Assembly (NCBI GenBank): GCA_003131315.1
Contig: PKUV01000080.1
Location: 1 to 41,540 of the forward strand
Direction of reading: 5' to 3'
Source: Acidobacteriaceae bacterium
Lineage (GTDB): Bacteria; Acidobacteriota; Terriglobia; Terriglobales; Acidobacteriaceae
Length of the DNA: 41,540 nt
Part shown: positions 8,575 to 17,103 of the stretch, one piece after another
Layout of the letters: every line of letters begins with the position of its first letter
Position numbering within the stretch: the stretch's first letter is position 1
Program-made: the position numbers and the translations under genes
Notes under the pieces: generated by a model
Databases searched by the model: none
What the model saw: the letters and a program-made list of their open reading frames with translations, nothing else
What the model was told of the DNA's origin: nothing

Positions 8575-10335
8575 TCAACAGTTTCTGCGAGCAAGGATGC
8601 GGTTCTCCAAGAAAAGAAATTCAATGCCAGTACGCAGAAAGGTCTCGATGGCCTCTTCCGGCGTATTGACGATGGGTTGACCTTTCACATTAAAACTGGT
8701 GTTGAGTACCATTTCTCGTCCCGTAGTTTTGCCTACTGCGGCAAGCAGCCGATGAAAATCAGGATTGTCTTTTTCTGAAACTGTTTGCAGCCGCGCTGAA
8801 CCGTTCACGTGAGTAATGGCCGGAAGCGACGACCGGTGTTCGGGCCGCACGTCCACCACCGTAATCATGTAGGGCATGTGCGTGCCGGGCGCGACGTTGA
8901 ACCAACGATGCGCTTCCTCTACCGAACACGCCGGGGCAAAAGGGCGAAACGCTTCGCGCATCTTGACCATCGCGTTAATGCGATCGCGCATGGCCGGATG
9001 CCCAGGGTCCGCAAGAATACTGCGGTTCCCCAAGGCTCGGGGACCATACTCCATGCGGCCGCGATACCAGGCAATCACTCGTCCTTCGGCGATCAGCCTT
9101 GCCGCTTCCGCGCAAGTCTGCTCAATCGAATCGAAGCGCGTCACCGCAATCCGGCCGGCATATTTCTGGATCGCCTTCTCGATACATGGGAACGCATAGG
9201 CAGGTCCCAGCAGCGGGACCGGCATGCGCTCATTGCGAACTTGCTCCCGCAGGGACGCGCGATACAGGGCAGCACCCAGGGCAGTGCCGTCGTCTCCGGC
9301 CGCTGGCTGAATGTAGACCTCGTCGAATCTGCCGGAGTCAATGAGCTTGCCATTTGCCGTGCAATTCAGAGCGACCCCGCCTGCCAGAGCAATCCGCCGC
9401 ATGCCCGTTTGTTCCCCGAAATGTCCGCAGACGTGCAGAACGGCCCGGTCGAGACACTCCTGCAGCGCAGCGGCTACATCTTTGTGTTCCTGGGTGATCT
9501 CCGCATCGGGCACTCGCCGCGTCACCAGGCGCTCGTCGAGGTAGGCACGGGTCGCCAGATAGTTCTCGCGTTCTGCTCGCGAGCGGTTGAGCCGCAGAAT
9601 CGGAATTCGAATCGAGCCATCGGGACGCAGCTCGACGGAGTTTTCAAAGAAGGCTCGGAAGCGCCCGGGGTCACCATAGGGGGCAAGCCCCATGATCTTG
9701 TACTCGTCGCAGTTGAAATCGAAACCCAAGTGGAGCGTCACCAGGGAATAGAGAATGCCGATGGAATCGTTGGCGGAGATCTCCCGTAGCTTCTCGAAAT
9801 CGCCGTCGCGAAACCGAAACACGGTGAGGCTCTGGACCTCGCCCATGGCGTCGTTCACGACTGTCAGGCACTCGTCCCATCCTGACGTGAAGGCGGCGCT
9901 GGCGGCGTGCGCGAGATGATGATTTACCGGCTGGATTTTCTCGTCTGGAAAATCGGGAAAGTACCGGCGCAACTGCCGGACGAGCGCTTCCTTCGAGAAC
10001 ACGTCCTCGTACAGTCTCGCGGACTCTGGATCGAGCGAGTAGAGCGGGCGGAAGGGTGCATAGTCAAAGCCGTGCGCAATCTCGGCCACATCTTCGAGAG
10101 CAATACCAGCCTCACGAAGACAAAACTGGATTGCGTCAATGGGAAAATCGCCTGTGTGTTTTTTGCGGCTGAAGCGTTCCTGTTCGGCAGCGGCGACCAG
10201 TTCTCCATCCACCACCAGCGCAGCGGCGGAATCGTGCCCCTGGGAGATGCGGTACTCTCTCGGGTCCAATCCCGGCCACTGCTCCTGCTTCCATGAAACA
10301 GAAGCTTCCAACCCGCTGATCCCTAAGAATTTCAC
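8575..10335 (-). CDS. Carbamoyltransferase of the NodU/CmcH/TobZ family
   Basis: This cytoplasmic enzyme (586 residues) should transfer a carbamoyl group from carbamoyl phosphate, via carbamoyl-AMP, to a metabolite. The N-terminal Kae1-like part (about 1-365) shows GHDSAAAL (33-40), EQERFSRKKH (51-60), the metal-binding NHHLAHAASA (138-147, HxxxH), NDAMGE (161-166), LAGGVALNC (317-325) and PAAGDDGTALGAAL (344-357). The C-terminal domain (about 395-582) has GRMEYGPRALGNRSILADP (426-444), FRPFAP (463-468) and LNTSFNVKGQPIV (544-556). The GTG start gives MKFLGIS, matching the family's usual MKILGIS opening. An insertion of about 25 residues follows before GHDS, as in relatives from secondary-metabolite clusters. 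It is the first gene of the cluster. Family members in antibiotic and Nod-factor pathways carbamoylate hydroxyls. The acceptor here is unknown. Confidence 0.92.
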   Translation of the reverse strand: MKFLGISGLEASVSWKQEQWPGLDPREYRISQGHDSAAALVVDGELVAAAEQERFSRKKHTGDFPIDAIQFCLREAGIALEDVAEIAHGFDYAPFRPLYSLDPESARLYEDVFSKEALVRQLRRYFPDFPDEKIQPVNHHLAHAASAAFTSGWDECLTVVNDAMGEVQSLTVFRFRDGDFEKLREISANDSIGILYSLVTLHLGFDFNCDEYKIMGLAPYGDPGRFRAFFENSVELRPDGSIRIPILRLNRSRAERENYLATRAYLDERLVTRRVPDAEITQEHKDVAAALQECLDRAVLHVCGHFGEQTGMRRIALAGGVALNCTANGKLIDSGRFDEVYIQPAAGDDGTALGAALYRASLREQVRNERMPVPLLGPAYAFPCIEKAIQKYAGRIAVTRFDSIEQTCAEAARLIAEGRVIAWYRGRMEYGPRALGNRSILADPGHPAMRDRINAMVKMREAFRPFAPACSVEEAHRWFNVAPGTHMPYMITVVDVRPEHRSSLPAITHVNGSARLQTVSEKDNPDFHRLLAAVGKTTGREMVLNTSFNVKGQPIVNTPEEAIETFLRTGIEFLFLENRILARRNC

Positions 10336-10443
10336 TTAGTCAACTGGCGAGCCAAGGCTATACAAATTCGGGCCCACTGAGCTCGCGGTAGGGGAGGTGC
10401 GCCACCCAAGAACGTCCTAAGTACGCCTTGGCCGACAGGGGAG

Positions 10444-10462
10444 TGCACTTTGTAAATGTGCA
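10444..10462. promoter_or_regulatory. Imperfect palindrome upstream of the biosynthetic genes
   Basis: TGCACTTTGTAAATGTGCA has 5-base inverted arms (TGCAC/GTGCA) and lies about 110 bases before the carbamoyltransferase start. It could be an operator for the cluster. No regulator gene sits next to the cluster and no clean promoter was seen in 10336-10514, so this is a weak call. Confidence 0.3.
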
Positions 10463-10514
10463 AGCCTTAGCCCAATTGTAGCCGTTCATTTAACTAGCGT
10501 TAACAGATAAGACT

Positions 10515-11593
10515 TCAGCATGTGTGCAAACGATTGCAGTATGCTGTGGCGATACACCGGGGCTGAGTGCCCCTTTGGTGGGTGGTCTTGCCGTCGTAAG
10601 CGTAGCCACATCTTGCGCAGCAAGTGAGCCCCTGTAAGAGGTATCCATGCCTTCGCTGGCCCAGGCGGGCTCGGCTCCGGTTCTCCTGCAGCTGTTCCTG
10701 TGTCGCTCGAAAACAGTGCGGCATCGACCAGCGCTGGAACCGGCACGAACACCCTTCCTTTGGATCGGCTGCAACTGGTGCATTACTGCGCCGGGGTTCC
10801 GCTGGCCGCCCATGCGCCGCGCGCGGCCGAGCTTTCTTCCCCCGCGGTATCATGTGCGTCTTTCCGTAGGCGGCTCGACCTTGATACGCCGGGTTTTGGA
10901 GAATGGGCCACACGGCTTGGCGGGACCAGATCCGCTTTCCAGTCGCGGTCACTTCGCCCGCTTTCAGCAGACGACGGCACACTTCGGCTAGGCTGCAGCG
11001 GTCGCGTCCGATCCAGGAAAAGATCTGTTGAACAATTCGTGCCTGCTCAGCTACTGGTTCGAATCGGGCCTGGCCTCACCTTCCCGAACGGAAATATACC
11101 GGTATCCGAATGGAGCGTTGGACATCACGTTGAGCGATCCGCTCTGTGCGGCATGCTTTTTGCCTCGTCGGCTCCGCTCCATGATCTTAGCTCGCTCATA
11201 TTCAGCGACGATGCCTTGCACCTGCGGCAGTAAGTCATCTTCTGGACTTTGTCCGAGTGGGCGGTTCAGGAATACCAACTCGACATCCACCCGGCGCCAC
11301 TCGTCGAGGAGAAGGACTTGGTAGGCATAGTTGCGGGCCAGTCGGTCAGGCGAGTGGACATAGATCCGGTCGATGACGCCGACGGTAGCTAAGTCGCGCA
11401 GTCGATCCAAGGCTGGGCGAATCAGCGTCGCTCGACTGTATCCATCATCGACAAACTGTCGCTCGGGCGGCACCGGTGTGCCATCGCTTTGGGCGCGCTC
11501 GCTGAGCGCTGCTGTTTGACTTTCAATCGTGTGCGTGGCCGCCTGCTGTTCGCTGGAGACGCGCGCGTAGAACGCGGCTCGAATTGTTGTCAT
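10515..11593 (-). pseudogene. Large serine recombinase, inactivated by frameshifts and C-terminally truncated
   Basis: The start is an ATG at 11593 preceded by GGAGG at a 5-base spacing. The N-terminal resolvase domain is recognisable: AAFYARVSSEQQ with the nucleophilic Ser, then DDGYSRATLIRPALDRL and SPDRLARNYAYQ. Near 11070-11085 the frame shifts. The text of the recombinase domain (FEPVAEQARIVQQIF, then WSRQAVWPILQNPAYQGRAAYGK) continues in another frame. A second pair of shifts around 10720-10760 separates PVPALVDAALF from the zinc-ribbon segment LLQGLTCCARCGYAY, and the C-terminal coiled coil is missing. Site-specific recombinases of this kind move phages or integrative elements. This copy cannot be functional as sequenced. 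It lies directly upstream of the biosynthetic cluster and divergent from the DUF932 remnant. Confidence 0.85.
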
Positions 11594-11684
11594 AAAAGCC
11601 TCCGAGGGGAGGCTGGGAGATCGGCTGGCCGCAAGCAAGTGCAGGTTCTGTTGCAACTAAATCAACTTTGAAGGGAGAATCACA

Positions 11685-12411
11685 ATGTCAGAAACGAGCA
11701 CGCTTATTTCATGCACTGGAAGAATCACGCGGGCGGAACTGGCGAAGCTGCCAACGCCGCCGGCAACAGAAACACATATTCCGATCCCTCACGCTGCGGT
11801 CGTGGAAACCTTGGTCGAGACCTTGAGTCACCGCCAGATTTCCGTAGTCGGTGAGGAGTTCGCCGTGTCGAAGGATGATATGGAGATGTTTGGTGTTCTC
11901 GATTTGGAGACCAGCTTCGAGGGATGCCGCTTCGCGATCGGAATCAGAAACGCGAACAACAAGCGATTCCGGCTGGCCTGCACGGTCGGGCTGCGAGTGT
12001 TCGTGTGTCACAATCTCGCGTTTCGGGGAGACTACAGCCCCGTCCTCGCGAAACACTCGAAGCATTTCTCGCTTGAAGATGCCCTGTCGATCGGCGTGGA
12101 CCGGATGCAGCGCAACTTTGAGCCAATGCGGCGGCAGGTGGAAAGCTGGCGGGCGCAGCAGTTGTCAGTAGAGGCGGCAAAGCTGACGATCTATCGGGCG
12201 TTCATCGAGGGGGATCTGGAGATCCCGATGCATCTGGCGCGGACTTGTACACGAACTCTACTTCAACCCGCAGCACGAGGAGTTCCAACCCCGAACCATG
12301 TGGAGCCTGTCGAACGCATTCACGTCGGCGTTCAAGGAACTCGATCCGATCCCGCAATTCCGGGCAACGGCGAAACTGGGGAGCTTTCTTGAAGCCGTCA
12401 CTCCGGCATGA
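11685..12411 (+). pseudogene. DUF932-family (phage/plasmid-type) protein, frameshifted
   Basis: A good ribosome-binding site (AAGGGAG, 7 bases before the ATG) starts an open frame matching the DUF932 family by eye, with FEGCRFAIGIRNANNKRFRL, VFVCHNLAF and VDRMQRNFEPMRRQVESW. Around 12243-12250 one extra base, probably a T in ACTTGTACAC, throws the frame off. The uncorrected frame runs to 12392 with meaningless sequence. Removing the base restores VHELYFNPQHEEFQPRT and TMWSLSNAFTSAFKELD, ending at 12411. The restored C-terminus closely resembles the copy at 38925-39350. DUF932 proteins are common on phages and integrative elements, and their role is unknown. A sequencing error is possible, but the neighbours are broken too. 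Confidence 0.8.
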
Positions 12412-12483
12412 TCGCCAAAGCAGTCTGCTGGGGCAAAGAGCTGTTTCCACCGGATCTCTCAAAACGGCACGGCGGAACGATAT

Positions 12484-13011
12484 TTGCAGGGTGCAGTGAC
12501 AGTCAGCCTGCCGCCCCATGATGCCCAGACCATGATCGCCACTTCGCTATCGGCGGGGGTCGGACCGTTTCTGGCCAGCACCGGTTGCCTCATCGCGCAC
12601 CATAACGAACAGCCAGCGCTTCACCCCACTTCGGGTTTCCTATTCTGCACCCGCAACGGGAAACCCCTCTCGCCGTCGAACATTATCCGACGCCATCTGC
12701 ACAAGGCACTGAAGCAACTGAACTACGTGAATCCCTTCACCGGAACGCACAAAGCTGGGAACCATGGGTTTCGTCGTTTTAGGTTTTAGGAACACGTACC
12801 TGCGGAACTACACTGCGTGTTCTGAGGGGCCTGTACAAGTATTGGATGGGTCATCCGGGGAAGGACATGAGCGACCTCTACGACAAGATCAAAGAGGACG
12901 TAGCGTTCCGCAGGAAATGGGCAGAGCGGTGTGGTTTCGGATTCGCGTTGCTCTCAGTTGTACCGAATGTACCGAAAAACGCAGAAGAAGTTGGCAGCAG
13001 AGGCTGCGTAA
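12484..13011 (+). pseudogene. Tyrosine recombinase (phage integrase) C-terminal fragment with two frameshifts
   Basis: The catalytic half of a tyrosine recombinase can be pieced together. LFCTRNGKPLSPSNIIRRHLHKALK leads into HGFRRF (the HxxR box), then NTYLRNYTACSEG in a second frame, then LYKYWMGHPGKDMSDLYDKIKED (with a catalytic-type Tyr) in a third, ending near VPNVPK. The first break coincides with a perfect 7-base tandem duplication TTTTAGG TTTTAGG (12777-12790). The second is a one-base shift near 12830. The N-terminal DNA-binding part is absent. It lies just downstream of the DUF932 remnant, consistent with a decayed integrative element. Confidence 0.8.
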
Positions 13012-13158
13012 CGATTGAGAGAGCGAGAGAAAAGATGGTCGGCCCTAGCAGACGATTTTCGAACTTTGGTCGCTTTCGTGGACGAGCAGGGCCAACTGCT
13101 GAAATCCGTCCTTTTGAACTGCGCTACGGACGGCGTAAATCTATGGCGGTCTCCGCCC

Positions 13159-13284
13159 CGCGTGCTCAACTATGCTCAGATCACGCACGACGGGCTGGAC
13201 AAATCTGGCATAACTTCCGTTGGATCAGTCCACCCGCCCATCGTTACAGACGGCTCCCGGCTGTACTTTACGGCGCAAGCCGCG
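13159..13284 (+). pseudogene. Short fragment resembling a WD40-like (TolB-type) propeller protein
   Basis: An open stretch encodes YAQITHDGLDKSG and then PPIVTDGSRLYFTA. These look like the repeated blade motifs (xQITxDGxxK, LVTDGSRLYF) of the WD40-like propellers attached to winged-helix regulators in Acidobacteriota. No start, neighbouring blades or end can be found. Only a scrap of about 40 residues is supported. The assignment is by pattern memory alone. Confidence 0.35.
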
Positions 13285-13336
13285 TTTTTTGCTCGTCGCC
13301 ACAGCGGTCGCTGGTACGCGTGCATTTTGCGGATCG

Positions 13337-15589
13337 CTATTTCAGGCTGACTGATTGCTTCAGCGGTAGGCTCTGCGAGGAACCGCCTACCAGGAATGTG
13401 TAGTCCCCCGGAACCAACTGCCAGGTGTTCTGATCGGCGTTGAAGATTGACAGATACTGCGGATCGATCTCTACAACCACTTCCTTACTCTCTGCCGGAT
13501 TCAGTTTGACCTTGCTCCAACCCACCAGGCGTTTCGGCGGTTCAGCGGCGGCAGCGGGCAGAGCCGCGTAAACTTCCGCGATCTCGACCCCAGCCCGGTT
13601 GCTGGTGTTGGTTACGGTGAAGTTCAGGCGACCATTCCCTCCCGGCGTCCCACCCGGCGTAACTCGGAGATTGGAATAGCTGTAAGTCGAGTAAGAGAGG
13701 CCGTAGCCAAAAGGGAACAAAACTTGTTTCTTCTCGGCATCATACCACTTGTATCCCACTTTCAACCCTTCGTCGTAAGTGGTCTGAAATGCGGGCAAGC
13801 CCGCAGCGATCTTCTTCCAGGCATCCGGCTCATCGCCGGTGGTGGACTCGCGCGGGGGTTGTACGACGCTGCGATGCGGCAGGTCGGCTTCACTTCTGGG
13901 AAATGTGATCGGCAGCTTCGCGCTCGGGTTCACATCGCCGAAGATCAAGTTGGCAAGCGCTTCCGCGCCCTGCGTGCCGGCATACCAGGCTTCCAGGATG
14001 CCGCTGACTTGACCGGCCCATGGCATGGTCACCGGGCCGCCGGTTTCGAGCACAACAATCGTATGCGGATTTGCAGCGGCAACAACGGCGATCAACTCAT
14101 CCTGATGTTCCGGAAGCGAGAGGCTGTCGAGGTCCATGCCCTCACTCTCCCATTGGTAGGCGAACACGATGGCAACATCAGCCGTCTTCGCCAAAGCAAC
14201 TGCTGAAGAAGAATCCGTGCCCGGATCGAACTGAACCTTAGCGCCCGGAGCCTTGGCTCGAATGGCCTGGAGGGGTGAAGTGGGGAACCAGACCGGCTCC
14301 TGCCATCTCGTTTGGCCCTTTCCGGCCGGCATGATCGCGTTTCCACCCGGGGGATCAACCTGTGCCGACCCGCCTCCCGAAATCATTCCCACGTCGGAAT
14401 GCGCGCCGATCACGGCAATGCTGTGGACCCTGGACGCGTCGAGTGGGAGTTGCGCCTGGTCATTCCTGAGCAGAACGGTGCTGTGTTCGGCAATGTTCCG
14501 GGCAACCTCGAAGCCGCCCACCACGTCGACAACGCTCTTCTGCGGTGGATCGTCAATCACGCCGCAGGCAAACATGGATCGCAGAATCCTGCGAACATGA
14601 TCATCCACTTCCGCCATCGGCACCCGGCCCGACTGTACCGCTTCCTTCATCGCGTCGCCAAAGAAAAGTTCGCCCGGCTCCTCGTGATCCAGACCAGCCG
14701 CAGATGCTTTGACGGTGCTATGCGCTCCTTGCCAGTCCGACAAAACAAATCCTTTGAAGTTCCAGTCTTTCTTTAGGATGTCGGTCAGCAAATATCTGTT
14801 TTCGCACGCGTAGTCTCCATTCACCCGGTTGTAGGAGCACATTACGGCGGCCGGATTCCCCTCGCGCACGCCAATCTCGAACGCCAGCAGATCGCTTTCC
14901 CTCATCGAGCGCTTTTCGATGTGGACGTTAACGGCGTTCCGTCCACTTTCTTGATCGTTGAGCGCGTAATGCTTGATGTCGCCAATGACGTGCTGAGCTT
15001 GCAATCCTCGAATCACCGATCCGACCATCCTCCCGGCCAGGATCGGGTCCTCGCCCAGGTACTCAAACGTCCGCCCGTTGCGCGGCTCGCGGGCCAGGTT
15101 CACACCTCCGCCGAGCGACATGTTGTAGCCTTGCGCTCGCAACTCGCGACCGATCAGAGCTCCGTACTCATAGCCAGCGTCCAGGTCCCAGCTCGCCGCT
15201 GCGGCCAGATCGCTAGGCAGAGCCGTGGAGTAGCGGCCATTCTCCCCGCTATTCCTTACCCCGTAGGCTGCGTCCGACATCTGGATCGCGGGTATCCCCA
15301 GCCGCGGAATGCCCACCACATAGCCCGCACCGCCGTTCGACTGTGCCGCCAGCGGACTGATCGGGCTGAGGCCCGCCATGCCGGTCCCATGCAGCAGGGA
15401 TATCTTCTCGTCAATCGTCATCTCCTTTACCACCAGGGCGGCGCGCTCATCCGGCGAAAGGCCCGCATTCATCCATGGGGCTTTGTCCGGCGAGCCAGAC
15501 TGCGCAGAGGCCGGCGCCAACGCAAGTGTGAGCACCACGATGCTGACTGCCAGTAGGCCCATACGGTGGGAGTGGCGGGGCGAGTCCAT
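13337..15589 (-). CDS. Exported glycoside hydrolase family 3 beta-glucosidase-type enzyme
   Basis: The enzyme (750 residues) should release terminal beta-linked sugars, most likely glucose, from oligosaccharides outside the cytoplasm. A signal peptide (about 1-30, ending ASAQ) precedes the GH3 TIM barrel, with GVNLAREPRNGRTFEYLGEDP (162-182), IKHYALNDQE (205-214) and the nucleophile Asp285 in FVLSDWQGAHS. The second alpha/beta domain starts near 365 (STVLLRND, IAVIGAHSD) and includes VFAYQWESEGMD, a likely acid/base region. A fibronectin-III-like C-terminal domain starts near 635. ATG 15589 has AAAGGAG six to seven bases upstream. It stands alone, transcribed away from the TPR fragment, with mobile-gene debris after its stop. 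The alternative activity is beta-xylosidase. Confidence 0.93.
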   Translation of the reverse strand: MDSPRHSHRMGLLAVSIVVLTLALAPASAQSGSPDKAPWMNAGLSPDERAALVVKEMTIDEKISLLHGTGMAGLSPISPLAAQSNGGAGYVVGIPRLGIPAIQMSDAAYGVRNSGENGRYSTALPSDLAAAASWDLDAGYEYGALIGRELRAQGYNMSLGGGVNLAREPRNGRTFEYLGEDPILAGRMVGSVIRGLQAQHVIGDIKHYALNDQESGRNAVNVHIEKRSMRESDLLAFEIGVREGNPAAVMCSYNRVNGDYACENRYLLTDILKKDWNFKGFVLSDWQGAHSTVKASAAGLDHEEPGELFFGDAMKEAVQSGRVPMAEVDDHVRRILRSMFACGVIDDPPQKSVVDVVGGFEVARNIAEHSTVLLRNDQAQLPLDASRVHSIAVIGAHSDVGMISGGGSAQVDPPGGNAIMPAGKGQTRWQEPVWFPTSPLQAIRAKAPGAKVQFDPGTDSSSAVALAKTADVAIVFAYQWESEGMDLDSLSLPEHQDELIAVVAAANPHTIVVLETGGPVTMPWAGQVSGILEAWYAGTQGAEALANLIFGDVNPSAKLPITFPRSEADLPHRSVVQPPRESTTGDEPDAWKKIAAGLPAFQTTYDEGLKVGYKWYDAEKKQVLFPFGYGLSYSTYSYSNLRVTPGGTPGGNGRLNFTVTNTSNRAGVEIAEVYAALPAAAAEPPKRLVGWSKVKLNPAESKEVVVEIDPQYLSIFNADQNTWQLVPGDYTFLVGGSSQSLPLKQSVSLK

Positions 15590-15710
15590 TTAGTTCTCCT
15601 TTAAATAGCGTCGGTATTCGAAGCGAATCATCACGAAGTGAATCACTAGAATACCAAGACAGGCCGTGGTTGGCTCGAGCAAGGCGCTGGCGCAACCGCC
15701 AATCGGCGGC

Positions 15711-16010
15711 CTAGTTCGCCTTGCGGGAGTGCACCAGCTTCAGGCTGTCGCTCTGCAGAATGCGCTGGATCTGATGTTTGGCGTGGACGGTCCAAGGGCC
15801 GGTGGTGTCGAGCTTCACGTAGGCGCGCCAGTGTTGCAGCGCCTTGCGCGGCTCGCGCATCTTCTCGTAGGCCAGCGCGATGTTGTAGCGCGCGTCCGCG
15901 TAGGTGGGCGCGAGTTGAATCGCGGTCTTATAAGTGTTGATGGCTTCCTCGACGCGTCCGGTTTCGTCGAGCACGTTGCCCAGGTCGAAATAGGCGAGCG
16001 CGTAAAGCAT
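15711..16010 (-). CDS. Small TPR protein, probably the tail of a longer gene
   Basis: The 99 residues form about two tetratricopeptide repeats: ALAYFDLGNVLDETGRVEEAINTYKTAIQLAP and ADARYNIALAYEKMREPRKALQHWRAYVKLD, followed by a short helix. The closing text (ALQHWRAYVKLDTTGPW) resembles the C-terminus of acidobacterial MerR-TPR regulators, whose DNA-binding domain would lie upstream. Nothing like that is present, and there is no convincing ribosome-binding site, so it is likely a remnant. If expressed it could only act as a protein-binding scaffold. Confidence 0.5.
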   Translation of the reverse strand: MLYALAYFDLGNVLDETGRVEEAINTYKTAIQLAPTYADARYNIALAYEKMREPRKALQHWRAYVKLDTTGPWTVHAKHQIQRILQSDSLKLVHSRKAN

Positions 16011-16281
16011 CGCTCATCAACCGAGACAAGGCTCACAGACTCTCCACCGTCCCTAATCACCGCCTAGTCTTGCAACCGCCGGGAGAATTCAAGAACGCAA
16101 TATTCTCATGCGCAAACCACAGTGTCTTAGACGCAATCATCGCGAGCGTCAGACTCGATGAGGCAAAACTGCTGAGGCGCAGGCCATCTGTGCTTCTGAA
16201 CGGGACGAAGAAGAACCAAGTCCATAGAAGGAAAAAGAAAACCTGAGGCAGCCAGTGCAGCACAAACGTGGGGAGCGAGTA

Positions 16282-16509
16282 GTGAACGAAGCCGACCTCC
16301 GAAGCGTCCTACAGGAGCTCGCGTGTCGAACTAACTATCCGACATTCGACTCCGACTTGTGGGAGTCAGTTTTCACGCACGCGTCCCTTCGAAACGAATT
16401 TTCTCCAGAGGAACGGTCTACGGAACGGCTCATAGAGATACTGCGAAGAATCGGCGACGAGGCGCTACGGACTTCCATATACGAATACTGTCAGACCAGA
16501 AGGGCATGA
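16282..16509 (+). CDS. Hypothetical protein, possible N-terminal half of an RNase III-like domain
   Basis: A GTG start at 16282 has GGGGAG six bases upstream and gives a 75-residue protein. LWESVFTHASLRNE followed by ERSTERLIEILRRIGDEAL resembles the opening of RNase III domains (THxSxxNE, then NERLEFLGDAVL), although the acidic signature is degenerate. Its stop overlaps the ATG of the next frame as ATGA. The pair may be two coupled genes or one gene split by a frameshift. Function is not established. The 270 bases before it (16011-16281) hold nothing convincing. Confidence 0.4.
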   Translation: MNEADLRSVLQELACRTNYPTFDSDLWESVFTHASLRNEFSPEERSTERLIEILRRIGDEALRTSIYEYCQTRRA

Positions 16510-16844
16510 ATCGCGTGGAGATTAGTCGCGCCTTTCAATCTAAGGAACTTCTTCTCTTAGCACTTCTGCAGGAGTTCCAGCTGGTTCGGATGTGTAGGGT
16601 GGGCAATTCATTTGAAGGGCTCGACGCAAACAGAAGCCTTCAACTGGCATTGGCGGAGAAATTTCTAGGTGTGATAACCATTTCATCGTCCTACCGCAAC
16701 GTTTGGCAACTGATCTGGGACAGAATCGACTCAACGCTATTCTCGTCCTCTGAATGGCTCAGCTACGACGTGCTTGACCCAAAGAGCTGGCTACAGGAAT
16801 ACTGCCAACGGTTCTACGGCGGAAAGCAACTGGTCTACCAATGA
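16506..16844 (+). CDS. Hypothetical protein, possible C-terminal half of an RNase III-like domain
   Basis: This 112-residue frame begins at an ATG that overlaps the previous stop (ATGA). It is helix-rich. RAFQSKELLLLALLQEFQL and LALAEKFLGVITISSSYRNVWQLIWDRI follow the helix pattern of the second half of RNase III domains (VSxxxLAxLA..., LADAFEALIGAIYLDxGY). The catalytic Glu/Asp residues are not clearly conserved, so if it is such a fold it may be inactive. The last part (WLSYDVLDPKSWLQEYCQRFYGG) could lead to a lost dsRNA-binding domain. Confidence 0.4.
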   Translation: MNRVEISRAFQSKELLLLALLQEFQLVRMCRVGNSFEGLDANRSLQLALAEKFLGVITISSSYRNVWQLIWDRIDSTLFSSSEWLSYDVLDPKSWLQEYCQRFYGGKQLVYQ

Positions 16845-17103
16845 ATCGATGAAGCGGGGCCGGAACATAAAAAGATATTTCGCTGCCGCGTCGTCCTTCC
16901 GGACAGACGAGTGCCCTCGTCCGATTCTTCCATTGAGGCGCTGTAATAGGGTTCCCATTGATGCATCGCCAGAAAGACCTCGCGGTCATACCGTCCGGGA
17001 TCATTCTTTGGTTCGATATAAACGAGGCCGACCTGTCCACTATAGAGGCTACGATTAAGGTTTTTCCCAGCAAACGCGTGGCTGTGATACCAACGAGTAG
17101 ACG
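16835..17103 (-). pseudogene. Multicopper oxidase internal fragment fused to unrelated sequence
   Basis: The frame reads TRWYHSHAFAGKNLNRSLYSG and then VYIEPKNDPGRYDREVFLAMHQWEPYY. This matches the second copper-binding block (WYHSH) and following strands of multicopper oxidases. It starts abruptly at the junction with the SBBP fragment near 17100, in the same frame, and degenerates after WEPYY. A single HxH block cannot make an enzyme. Confidence 0.6.

Noticed and set aside
8007-9789. Plus-strand open frames of 220 and 326 codons opposite the A-PCP and carbamoyltransferase genes
   Set aside because: Arg/His-rich mirror frames of clearly conserved genes.
8575-10335. Idea that the carbamoyltransferase is a TsaD/HypF housekeeping protein
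   Set aside because: Its length, the C-terminal domain with GPRALGNRSI and LNTSFNVKGQPIV, and its place next to NRPS/PKS genes fit the NodU/CmcH group, and HypF/TsaD partners are absent.
16057-16263. 68-codon minus-strand frame with a hydrophobic aromatic-rich start
   Set aside because: It could be a small membrane protein, but it has no ribosome-binding site, no recognisable family and lies in a debris region.
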